A program made the position numbers and the translations under genes. From Myxococcales bacterium (GTDB lineage: Bacteria; Myxococcota_A; UBA796; GCA-2862545): DNA of 33,378 bases. The stretch spans positions 1 to 33,378 of the forward strand of contig JAHQVJ010000253.1 of NCBI GenBank assembly GCA_019634415.1. Reading direction: 5' to 3'. A model generated the notes under the pieces. It saw nothing but the letters and a program-made list of their open reading frames with translations, did not search any database and was not told where the DNA came from. This document shows positions 15,780 through 23,309 of the stretch, one piece after another; within the stretch, counting starts at the first letter, position 1; each line of letters starts with the position of its first letter.

Positions 15780-18394
15780 GCATGGCCATCGGAGCGTGGC
15801 TGCTGTGGGGAACGGTGGCGCATGCGTGGTCGCGCGCCGATCTGGAGCACATGGACGAGGCGCTGACCCGCGCGCACACGGCGTCGGTGGAGGACGGTGG
15901 GCTGCCGACGGTGGAAGCGGCCCTGCAGCGCTTCGGGGACGCCTTCGTGCTGGCCGAGGCGCAGGCCGATCCGGTGGCCGTGGCTGCGGTGTGGCACGAG
16001 GTGGGCTCGTGGTTCCGCCACCAGGGCTTCTCCCAGCAGGCGCTGCACGCCTTCGAGCGATCGTTGGTGGGGCTGGAGCAGGGCGTGACCCAGCGCGACG
16101 AGGCGCTTCAGCGCGACATCGCCGTGGCCGTGCTGGATCTCGGGGCCAAGGGCTTCGTGCAGGCGAAGGCGGTGGCGCCCGATCTGTACTGGGTGTCGGT
16201 GGACGCCATGGCTCCCTGGCTCGATCATCGGGATGGTCGCGGCCGGCTCACCGTGGCGCTGCAGGTGGCGATCGGCAACCTGTACCTGGAGCAGCAGCAG
16301 CTCGAGCAGGCCGGTCAGCTCTACGACGCCGCGCTGGCCGGAGCGGAGGCCCTCGGAGACGACGCGCTGCGAGCCGGGGTGCGGGTGGATCTGGCGTGGC
16401 TCGCGCTGCGCTCGGATCGACCGGCGGAGGCCATCGCACGGGTCCGAGAGATGGAGAAGCTGGGCCTGCTCGTGGGCGACAGCCACGTGGCGCTTCGCGG
16501 CGCCTGGCTGGCGCGCGGGGTGGCGGCTGGGCAGGCGGGTCGGCCGCGGCGTGCGAGCCGTCTCCTCGGTGAGGCCGTGGAGCTGTATCGTCGCGCCGAC
16601 GATCGGAGGGGGCTGGGAACGGCCCTGGTGCACCGAGGCCGAGCTCAGCGGCAGCTGGGGCGTCCGGAGGCGGCCATGGCGTCGTTGTCGGCGGCGGTGG
16701 ATCTCCGGATCACGGGCGGAGACGTGGCGTGGTCGGCGCACCTCGAGCGAGCCCAGCTGCTGGCCGAGCAGGGGCGGCGCACCGAGGCCCTGGCGGACTA
16801 CGACGCCTACGTGCGCTTCCTGGCCACGTCCAGCGAGGGCTTCGGCACCGACCAAGGCCGATTCAGCATCCTCGAGTCCCACGATGCGAACCTCGACGCC
16901 ATGGTGGAGCTGGCCGTCGACGTCGCACTCGCCACGGGCGACGCCGGGCTGGCGCGTCGGGTGGCGGCGGTGGCCCGCCGACGCTCCTTTCGGGCCCTGT
17001 CCAGCGCGCCTCGAGGAGCGGTGAGGGTGGGGGAGCTGCCCGTCGAGTACGTGGTGCCGGACATCGGCATGGACACGCCCGTCCAGATGGCGCTGGCCAC
17101 TGAGCTGGGTCCGGGGTGGGACGCCCACGGCGTGACGGCCGATCTCGGTGAGGTCACCGACGAAGGCGCCTTCGCCCTGCCCGCCGATCCCGAGGGCCAC
17201 ACCCTCCTCGAGATCTACCTGCTGCAGCGGCGCACGTTGGTATCGGTGGTCCAGCCCGACGGCACGGTCCACGTGGCGACCTCCGAGGTGGGGCGTGCCC
17301 AGGTGGCCGAGTGGGTGAGTGCCCTCCGGGCGCGGGTGGGGGTGTCGGATCCGGCCTCCACGGTGCTGTCGGGCTCGGCCTGGCCCCGGGGGCGGGGGCT
17401 GGACGTCGACGAGGAGGCCGTCGACGAGGAGGTGCTGGGGCGCCCGGCGAGGCGACTGTACGATGCGCTGGTGGCCCCGGTGGAGGCATGGCTGCCGGGG
17501 GCCGACGAGTCCCTCGTGATCGTGCCCCACGGGGTGCTCTGGCACGCGCCCTTCGCCGCACTCCGCACCACCGAGCACACCTGGTTCGGCGATCGGGTGT
17601 TCAGCTTGGGGGTGTCGGCGGCGAGCGTGGGGCAGACGACGGCGTCGCCGCGACCCGCACGGGATCGTGCGCTGGTGGTGGGCAACCCCGGCGCGGGGGA
17701 GGTCTGGGCCTGTGATCGGGAGATCCGCTTCGGGGGACTCGAGGGTGCGCAAGCCGAGGCTCGGGCCATCGCGAAGCGCGACTGGTCGCACAGCGATCTG
17801 TTGCTGGGGGATGAGGTGGACGCGCTGCGCTTGGATGCGTGGCACGGCAGCTACGGCGTGCTCCACTTCGCCACCCACGGAGGGGTGTGTCCCGAGGACT
17901 CGCTCGGATCCTTCGTGCTGCTGGGAGATCCGGCACCGGCGGTGTGGTCGGTTCAGCCTGGGCCCTCCAAGCAGGACTGGATGTTGGTGCGCACCGACGA
18001 CGACAGGCTGCCCATCCGCGTGGGGGCGTCGCTGGGACTCGAGCAGCCGGTGGCTCCGACGACCCTGACGGCGCGCCACGTGTTGGATCGTTGGCGGCTG
18101 CAGGCAGATCTGGTGGCGCTGAGCGCCTGCGACACGGGGCTCGGGCCTGCCTCCAGCGAGGGCACCATCGGGTTGATGCGCGCCTTCGCTGCCCGGGGAG
18201 CCCGATCGGTGCTCGTGAGCCTGTGGAAGGTGGACGACGTGGCCACGGCGCGTTGGATGGAGGCCTTCTACGATGGGTACCTGGAACACGGACACAAGGC
18301 AGTGGCTGCACGCGACGCCATGAAGGCGGTGCGCGCGGAGTGGCCGGAGCCGCGCTTCTGGGCGCCCTTCATGCTCGTGGGGGCGCCCGACTGA
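15776..18394 (+). CDS. TPR-CHAT caspase-like protease with signal-like N-terminus
   Basis: 872 aa from the ATG at 15776, coupled to the upstream stop by an ATGA overlap. The first 17 residues (hydrophobic, ending AHA) look like a signal sequence, but without the usual basic n-region. Residues about 50-400 are helical TPR-like repeats. The CHAT domain occupies about 560-872: HFATHGG with catalytic H701, then ALSACDTGLG with catalytic C785, followed by the usual ARGARSVLVSLWKVDD strand. CHAT peptidases are caspase relatives that cut specific partners, for example in TPR-CHAT effectors linked to CRISPR type III-E or gasdermin systems. Here the context is kinases and membrane proteins. If the signal works, the protease is in the periplasm, opposite the kinases; otherwise it is cytosolic. 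The 3' end overlaps the convergent permease gene by 26 bp. Confidence 0.9.
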   Translation: MSMAIGAWLLWGTVAHAWSRADLEHMDEALTRAHTASVEDGGLPTVEAALQRFGDAFVLAEAQADPVAVAAVWHEVGSWFRHQGFSQQALHAFERSLVGLEQGVTQRDEALQRDIAVAVLDLGAKGFVQAKAVAPDLYWVSVDAMAPWLDHRDGRGRLTVALQVAIGNLYLEQQQLEQAGQLYDAALAGAEALGDDALRAGVRVDLAWLALRSDRPAEAIARVREMEKLGLLVGDSHVALRGAWLARGVAAGQAGRPRRASRLLGEAVELYRRADDRRGLGTALVHRGRAQRQLGRPEAAMASLSAAVDLRITGGDVAWSAHLERAQLLAEQGRRTEALADYDAYVRFLATSSEGFGTDQGRFSILESHDANLDAMVELAVDVALATGDAGLARRVAAVARRRSFRALSSAPRGAVRVGELPVEYVVPDIGMDTPVQMALATELGPGWDAHGVTADLGEVTDEGAFALPADPEGHTLLEIYLLQRRTLVSVVQPDGTVHVATSEVGRAQVAEWVSALRARVGVSDPASTVLSGSAWPRGRGLDVDEEAVDEEVLGRPARRLYDALVAPVEAWLPGADESLVIVPHGVLWHAPFAALRTTEHTWFGDRVFSLGVSAASVGQTTASPRPARDRALVVGNPGAGEVWACDREIRFGGLEGAQAEARAIAKRDWSHSDLLLGDEVDALRLDAWHGSYGVLHFATHGGVCPEDSLGSFVLLGDPAPAVWSVQPGPSKQDWMLVRTDDDRLPIRVGASLGLEQPVAPTTLTARHVLDRWRLQADLVALSACDTGLGPASSEGTIGLMRAFAARGARSVLVSLWKVDDVATARWMEAFYDGYLEHGHKAVAARDAMKAVRAEWPEPRFWAPFMLVGAPD

Positions 18395-19313
18395 GCACCA
18401 GGGCGATCAGCAGCGGCGCCCCCAGCGCTGCCGTGAGTACGCCGACGGGCAGCTCGCGCCCCGTCCAGGCCGTTCGAGCCACGGTGTCGCACGCCACCAG
18501 GAACGCGGCCCCCACCAGCCCCGACATGGGCAGCAGCACCCGCCGCGACGCGCCGAGGGTGAGCCGCACGATGTGAGGCACCACCAGCCCCACGAAGGCG
18601 ATGGGTCCACACCACGCCACGCACGCCGCCACCCCCAGCGCCCCTCCCACGAGGATCTCCACGCGCACCCGCCGGACGTCCACCCCTTGGGAGTAGGCGG
18701 TGGCCTCGCCCAGCACCATCGCGTCCAGGGCGCGGACCCGGCCCAGCACGACGGCCAGCGACACGGCCACACCCGGCATCAGCACGCTCGGCGTGTGGTA
18801 GCCCACCACCGACAGGCTACCCAGCGACCATCGCACCGCGCGGAAGGTGGCGGCCTCGTCGGCGGTGACCTGTAGGCCCGTGGACACGGCACCCGCGGCC
18901 AGGGTGGCGGCCACCCCGGCCAGCAGCACGTCCTCGATGCGGGCTCGTCCACCCGCCGCCAGTGCCGCCACGGCCAGCGCCACGAGGCAAGCTCCCAGGA
19001 AGGCGCAGGCGGCCACCCCGATGCTGCTCGCCGTGGTCTGCACCGGGAACAGCACCAGGGCCACCAGCGCTCCCACGGTGGCGCCCGCCGTGGTTCCCGT
19101 GGTGCTCGGAGTGGCCAGGGGGTTGCCGAACAGAGCCTGGAAGGCCGCCCCCACCACCCCCAGACACGCGCCCACCAGCACCGCCGTGAGCACGCGAGGG
19201 ATGCGGATCTGCTCGATCACGAAGGCCGCCGCCTCGGGGGCAGGGGTGGGCCCGATCCAAGGCGCCACCGCCACCACTGCCAGGCACAGCGCCGCGAGGA
19301 GCCAGCCCCGCAT
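18369..19313 (-). CDS. FecCD/BtuC-type ABC importer permease
   Basis: 314 aa with about ten hydrophobic helices. It is the membrane channel of a vitamin B12, haem or siderophore importer. Family features include IRIPRVLTAVLVGACLGVVGAAFQ near the start and GPIAFVGLVVPHIVRL near the end; the latter is the coupling-helix region that docks on the ATPase. The start was set at 19313 because its ATG overlaps the ATPase stop (ATGA on the minus strand). The same frame stays open upstream through the ATPase gene, but that part is a shadow and not a fusion. It is third in the order binding protein, ATPase, permease. Confidence 0.9.
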   Translation of the reverse strand: MRGWLLAALCLAVVAVAPWIGPTPAPEAAAFVIEQIRIPRVLTAVLVGACLGVVGAAFQALFGNPLATPSTTGTTAGATVGALVALVLFPVQTTASSIGVAACAFLGACLVALAVAALAAGGRARIEDVLLAGVAATLAAGAVSTGLQVTADEAATFRAVRWSLGSLSVVGYHTPSVLMPGVAVSLAVVLGRVRALDAMVLGEATAYSQGVDVRRVRVEILVGGALGVAACVAWCGPIAFVGLVVPHIVRLTLGASRRVLLPMSGLVGAAFLVACDTVARTAWTGRELPVGVLTAALGAPLLIALVLSRAPPRA

Positions 19314-20095
19314 CACGGGGTCGCCAGGAAGCGTCGGCGGCCATCCACCGGCAGCGCCTGCACGCGCACGCCGTACAGCGCAGACAGCTCGGTGGCCAGA
19401 GCGTCGTCGGCCATCGTGCTGCGCAGGGCGAGCGCTCCGTTCGCGAGTCCCACGACCTCCACCTCGTCGGCCACCTCGTCGGGCAGGTGGGCCGCCACCA
19501 CGTCGATGTCGTGCAGCACCACCACCAGCGTGCGGCCACTGCGCCACTGCGCCAGCAGCCAGGCGAACACCCGGCTGCGCACGGCGGGGTCGAGGTGGTT
19601 GGCGGGCTCGTCCAGGAGCCAGGTCTGGGCCTCTTGAGCCACGAGCCCGGCCATGGCCACCCGCTGGGCCTCCCCGCCCGACAGCGTGGCCGCCCGCCGA
19701 TGGGCCAGGTGCTCCACGTCCACCGAGCGCAGGGCCTGCAGTGCGGCCGCTCGCCGCACCTCGAGCCCTTCGTCGTGCCGGTACCGGGCGGCCATCACCA
19801 CCTCGTCCACCCGCAGGGCGTCGGTGACCTGGGCGCGCTGCGGCAGCCACGCCACGAGGGCAGCGCGCTGGCGACCCGACAGCGTAGACAGCGGCGTGCC
19901 CTGTAGCTGCACCGCCCCCTCCGTGGGGCGGACCCAGCCCATCAGCGCACCCAGCAGCGTGCTCTTCCCTGCGCCGTTGGGTCCCACCACCACCGTCAGG
20001 GAGCCCTGGGACACCCGAACGTCCACGCTGGCGAGGATCTGCTGCCCTCCGGCCACCACCGTCACGCCGCTGGCCTCGAGGGCTGGGGGAGTCAC
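19313..20095 (-). CDS. ABC importer ATPase, FecE/BtuD type
   Basis: 260 aa from a GTG start at 20095 that overlaps the binding-protein stop by 4 bp (GTGA). Walker A is GPNGAGKST (38-46), the Q-loop is WLPQ (93-96), the signature LSGGEAQR (138-145) and Walker B LLDEPANHLD (160-169). The H-loop lies in VVVLHDIDVV. All residues needed for ATP hydrolysis are present, so it should power the adjacent FecCD permease on the cytosolic side of the membrane. Confidence 0.92.
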   Translation of the reverse strand: MTPPALEASGVTVVAGGQQILASVDVRVSQGSLTVVVGPNGAGKSTLLGALMGWVRPTEGAVQLQGTPLSTLSGRQRAALVAWLPQRAQVTDALRVDEVVMAARYRHDEGLEVRRAAALQALRSVDVEHLAHRRAATLSGGEAQRVAMAGLVAQEAQTWLLDEPANHLDPAVRSRVFAWLLAQWRSGRTLVVVLHDIDVVAAHLPDEVADEVEVVGLANGALALRSTMADDALATELSALYGVRVQALPVDGRRRFLATP

Positions 20096-20982
20096 CGGTC
20101 GCCGGACAGGTCGGCGGCCAGGGCCTTCAGCCGGCCCGGGACCATCAGGATCGAGGGGCCCACGGACAAGGCCTCGGGCCCGTCGATGACGCCCACGGCG
20201 CCGGTCTTCGGAGCACGCAACGGCTCCAGGTGGTCGAAGGCGTGGAGCACCCGCTGTCGAGCTGCGTCGTCGAGGCGCTCCGCGCTCAACACCACGATGA
20301 GCTCGGGATCCACGGCGATCAGCTCCTCGATGGACATGCGAGGGGGGCCGTCCACGTCGTCGGCGACTGCGTTGCGGAGGCCCGCGCCGTGCAGCGCGCT
20401 GCCGTGCAGCGAGTTCCGTTTGATGAACCACAGATCGCGATGGCCGAGGTCGTCGGCTGCGAGTGCCAGCAAGGTGCGCGGGCCCTCCACCGGGGGCTCC
20501 ACCGTCAGCGCGCTGCGGAAGGTGTCGGCGAGCTGCTGCGCTGGCTCGGCCACGTCGAGCAGATCCCCCAGGTCCTCGATGGAGCGGGTGATCTCCTCGA
20601 GGGTGAGCCACGGCAGCGGAAACGCCTCGGTGATTCGCTCCACCTGCTCCACCTGGGAGCCCTGGGCGGCTTCCATCAGGACGCCCGTGGGACGCAGGGA
20701 GGCCAGCTCCTCGAAGTCCGGCTCCAGGGCCGTCCCCGCGGCGCGCAGGGCCGCAGCGGCGGGCGGAATCGTGCAGTAGCTGCTCCGGCCCACCAGGGCT
20801 CGCCCTGCGCCCAAGGCGAACACCGTCTCGGTGATGGCGGGGGACAGGCTGACCCACCGATCGGCCCAGGTGCGGGGGGCGCTGGCCACGCCGGGTCCCC
20901 GTCCTCGCCACATCCAGGTTCCACCCACGGCGATCAAGCCGGCGCCGAGGGCGCCTCCGAGCAACAGGTCTCGTCGATTCAT
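20092..20982 (-). CDS. Periplasmic binding protein of a B12/siderophore-type ABC importer (BtuF-like)
   Basis: 296 aa. MNRRDLLLGG followed by a hydrophobic stretch is a Tat-like or ordinary export signal. The mature part follows the helical-backbone binding fold: WVSLSPAITETVFALGAG, then VGRSSYC-x-x-PP and later SIEELIAVDPELIVVL. The SSYC-x-x-P region resembles BtuF more than ferric-siderophore binders, so vitamin B12 is my first guess; haem or siderophore remains possible. No cobalamin riboswitch fits in the 112-bp gap upstream. It is the first gene of a three-gene minus-strand operon and is divergent from the ABC-F gene. Confidence 0.82.
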   Translation of the reverse strand: MNRRDLLLGGALGAGLIAVGGTWMWRGRGPGVASAPRTWADRWVSLSPAITETVFALGAGRALVGRSSYCTIPPAAAALRAAGTALEPDFEELASLRPTGVLMEAAQGSQVEQVERITEAFPLPWLTLEEITRSIEDLGDLLDVAEPAQQLADTFRSALTVEPPVEGPRTLLALAADDLGHRDLWFIKRNSLHGSALHGAGLRNAVADDVDGPPRMSIEELIAVDPELIVVLSAERLDDAARQRVLHAFDHLEPLRAPKTGAVGVIDGPEALSVGPSILMVPGRLKALAADLSGDR

Positions 20983-21023
20983 CCACCCGATCTACTTCGG
21001 CGCTCGCCGCCTGCCCACGATGA

Positions 21024-21039
21024 CCGCAGCACGCTGCGG
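21024..21039. promoter_or_regulatory. Inverted repeat CCGCAGC-AC-GCTGCGG in a divergent gap
   Basis: A perfect 7-bp inverted repeat with a 2-bp centre lies near the middle of the 112-bp gap between the BtuF-like gene (start 20982, minus) and the ABC-F gene (start 21095, plus). Size and position suit a dimeric repressor operator controlling one or both genes. No regulator gene is nearby. Confidence 0.4.
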
Positions 21040-21094
21040 CTCGGGCCGCTCCGACGCGATAGGGCGCGACGAACGCAATGGCGGAGACCAGAAC

Positions 21095-22981
21095 ATGATC
21101 CGCGTCGAGGACGTGACCCTTCGCGTCGGGGGCAACGACGTGTTGGTCGGTGCCTCCATGCACCTGCACCCGGCGGATCACGTCGGCTTGGTCGGCGCGA
21201 ACGGCTCGGGCAAGACCACGCTGCTGCGCGCGATGCTGGGGGAGCTGTCCCCCGACGAGGGCCGCGTGGTGCAGCGAAATGGCGCGCGCGTGGGCTGGCT
21301 TCCCCAGCAGGCCGTGTCGGGCTCCGAGCGCGCCGTGTGGGACGAAGCACGTAGCGCGATGGTACGGATCAACGCACTGCGGGAGGAGCTCGAGGCAGCG
21401 CAGGAGGCGGTCCAGTCCGATCCGGAGGCAGCCGACCGGCTCGACCGCGCCACGGAGGCCTTTCGGCTCGCGGGCGGCTTCGCGGTGGACGAGCGCATCG
21501 GGGAGGTGCTGCACGGGCTCGGCTTCAAGGCCGCGGACTGGCAGCGGCGCTGCGACACCTTCTCCGGAGGCTGGCAGATGCGCATCGCGCTCGCGAGGCT
21601 GCTGCTGTCCGATCCCGACGTGGCGCTGCTGGACGAGCCCACGAACCACCTGGACCTCGAGGCCCGGAGCTGGCTGGCGGGCTTCTTGGCCAAGGCCCCG
21701 TGGGCCTTCGTGGTGGTCAGCCACGACCGCTGGCTGCTCCAGCGCTGCGCCTCGCGGGTGGTGGAGGTGGCCCACAACAAGCTCGCCTCCTACACCGGAT
21801 CCTACGACTCCTATCTGCGCCAGCGCGAGGCCCAGCGAGAGCTGCAGCAGTCCGCCTTCGAGCGGCAGCAGAAGGAGATCGCCAAGCTCGAGGGCTTCGT
21901 CGAGCGGTTCGGTGCGAAGGCCACCAAGGCCGCCCAGGCGCGGAGCCGGAAGAATCGGCTGGAGCGCATGGAGCGGGTGGATGCACCGGAGTCCGAGCGG
22001 CGAGGTCCACGGTTTCGCCTTCCGGAGCCACCGTCGGGCTCCATGGAGGCGCTGGCGCTGCGCTCCGCCGACGTGGGCTGGACGGCCGAACAGCCGGTGC
22101 TGCGAGGGGTGGACCTCACCCTGACCCGGGGCACCCGCACCGTGCTGTTGGGGCCCAACGGCTGCGGCAAGTCCACCATCCTGCAGACCCTCGCAGGTCG
22201 CCTCAAGCCCCTCGGGGGGCGCCGGGTGGTGGGCGACCGTGTGCGGGTGGGGTTGTTCAGTCAGGACCTGGCGGCGTCCTTGCCGGTGGACGTCAGCTCC
22301 TTGGAGCACCTGAGTGCCGAGGTCCCCACCGTGCCTCCCGAGCGCATCCGGGCGGTCCTGGGAGCGCTGGGGCTGCCCGGCGACATGGCGCTGAGGCCCA
22401 TCGGTGCGCTGTCGGGGGGAGAGCGGGCACGGGTCGCGCTGGCGGCTCTCGTGGTGCGGCCCGCCAACGTGCTGCTCCTCGACGAGCCCACCAACCACCT
22501 GGACACCCAGACCACCAGCGTGCTCGCCGAGGCCCTCACTGAGTGGCCGGGGGCGCTGCTCCTGGTGACCCACGACCGGTGGCTCGTGGAGGCGGTGGCC
22601 ACCCACGTGGCCCGCATCCGTCCCGCAGAAGACAGCGTGCTCGAGGTGCGCGAGGGCGTGGAGCCCTCCGACTTCGAGCGGGACCCGATGCCCGCGGGGG
22701 AGGGGTCGGCCAAGACGGCTGGAGCGGAGGATCACGCCAAGCGAAAACGCAAGCAGCGTGAGCTGACTCGGGCCCAGCGGCGGCTGGCGGAGATCGAGCA
22801 GGAGCTACCCATCGCCGAATCGCGAGTCGGCGAAATCGACGAGGCGTTGGTGGCGGCGGCGATGGATCACGTGCGCGCCACGGAGCTGGGCAAGGAGCGG
22901 GACGCCGCAACGTCGGCGGTGGAGGCCCTCTACGAGGAATGGGAATCACTGGAACGGACGATCGACGTGCTCCGACAGTGA
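21095..22981 (+). CDS. ABC-F family ATPase (ribosome-associated type)
   Basis: 628 aa; the ATG at 21095 has GGAG (21083-21086) 8 nt upstream. Two ABC domains without membrane helices: Walker A GANGSGKT (34-41), signature FSGGW (156-160), Walker B LLDEPTNHLD (178-187); then Walker A GPNGCGKS (353-360), signature LSGGER (439-444), LLDEPTNHLD (461-470). The basic inter-domain linker (about 240-310) and the C-terminal charged coiled coil (about 548-625) are typical of Uup/EttA-like ABC-F proteins, which act on stalled or initiating ribosomes in the cytosol. It could also be a self-resistance ABC-F, but there is no antibiotic gene cluster here. It is not the ATPase of the neighbouring importer, which has its own. 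Confidence 0.92.
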   Translation: MIRVEDVTLRVGGNDVLVGASMHLHPADHVGLVGANGSGKTTLLRAMLGELSPDEGRVVQRNGARVGWLPQQAVSGSERAVWDEARSAMVRINALREELEAAQEAVQSDPEAADRLDRATEAFRLAGGFAVDERIGEVLHGLGFKAADWQRRCDTFSGGWQMRIALARLLLSDPDVALLDEPTNHLDLEARSWLAGFLAKAPWAFVVVSHDRWLLQRCASRVVEVAHNKLASYTGSYDSYLRQREAQRELQQSAFERQQKEIAKLEGFVERFGAKATKAAQARSRKNRLERMERVDAPESERRGPRFRLPEPPSGSMEALALRSADVGWTAEQPVLRGVDLTLTRGTRTVLLGPNGCGKSTILQTLAGRLKPLGGRRVVGDRVRVGLFSQDLAASLPVDVSSLEHLSAEVPTVPPERIRAVLGALGLPGDMALRPIGALSGGERARVALAALVVRPANVLLLDEPTNHLDTQTTSVLAEALTEWPGALLLVTHDRWLVEAVATHVARIRPAEDSVLEVREGVEPSDFERDPMPAGEGSAKTAGAEDHAKRKRKQRELTRAQRRLAEIEQELPIAESRVGEIDEALVAAAMDHVRATELGKERDAATSAVEALYEEWESLERTIDVLRQ

Positions 22982-23019
22982 TCTCCGTGTACACTGCCCG
23001 AACACACAGGAGACCAGAG

Positions 23020-23196
23020 ATGCGAACCCTTGCGTACCTTCTGTTCGCGGGTGGTGCCTTCGGCTTCGGCTGCACGGGCGACACTGACACGGACACCAAG
23101 GACACGGCTGCCGACACCGACACCGACGCGGATGCCGATGCCGACACCGACAGCGATGCCGACGCCGATACGAGCGATACCGCTCCGACGATGTAG
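23020..23196 (+). CDS. Asp/Thr-repeat mini-lipoprotein
   Basis: 58 aa; AGGAG at 23008-23012 is 7 nt before the ATG. Residues 1-17 are a signal sequence with lipobox GFGC (Cys18). The mature 41 residues hold 15 Asp and 11 Thr and are made of DT, DA and DS pairs, encoded by 6-bp-like GACACC/GATGCC repeats. Such acidic linkers often lead into larger surface proteins in Myxococcota, but here the linker is the whole protein and a terminator follows 17 bp after the stop. It may bind Ca2+ or other cations, or be a spacer at the cell surface; no function is established. Confidence 0.75.
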   Translation: MRTLAYLLFAGGAFGFGCTGDTDTDTKDTAADTDTDADADADTDSDADADTSDTAPTM

Positions 23197-23213
23197 GTCC
23201 TGTCGACCTTTCT

Positions 23214-23250
23214 GGGCCCCGGTGGAGCGTCGCTGCACCGGGGTCCTCTT
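23214..23250 (+). terminator. Probable intrinsic terminator after the mini-lipoprotein
   Basis: GGGCCCCGGTG (23214-23224) pairs with CACCGGGGTCC (23236-23246), giving an 11-bp stem with one G-T pair and an 11-nt loop. A short pyrimidine run (TCTT) follows. It closes the mini-lipoprotein transcript and separates it from the CHAT-FHA genes. Confidence 0.75.
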
Positions 23251-23309
23251 GTTGGATCAGGGAACGCGCGGCTGTGTCACGTGGCCGGGTTCCGGATTAA
23301 GGCCGCTCG

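Noticed and set aside
15719..18295. Antisense frame of about 860 codons opposite the TPR-CHAT gene
   Set aside because: Composition is His/Arg/Gly-rich without folds; the sense frame has the CHAT catalytic pair.
19314..19850. Open frame upstream of, and continuous with, the FecCD permease
   Set aside because: It lies over the ATPase gene in another frame; the permease starts at an ATG overlapping the ATPase stop, so this is not a fusion protein.
20983..21094. Cobalamin riboswitch before the B12-type importer
   Set aside because: The 112-bp gap is too short and shows no B12-box; only an inverted repeat is present.
18369..22981. B12-type importer and ABC-F genes as parts of the CHAT system
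   Set aside because: They form ordinary complete units with their own orientation and control region; nothing links them to the protease loci beyond position.
23261..23285. GGAAC element as an ECF sigma promoter before the CHAT-FHA gene (also one at 26993)
   Set aside because: The following CGT/GAC-like elements are at the wrong spacing, so these are probably chance matches.
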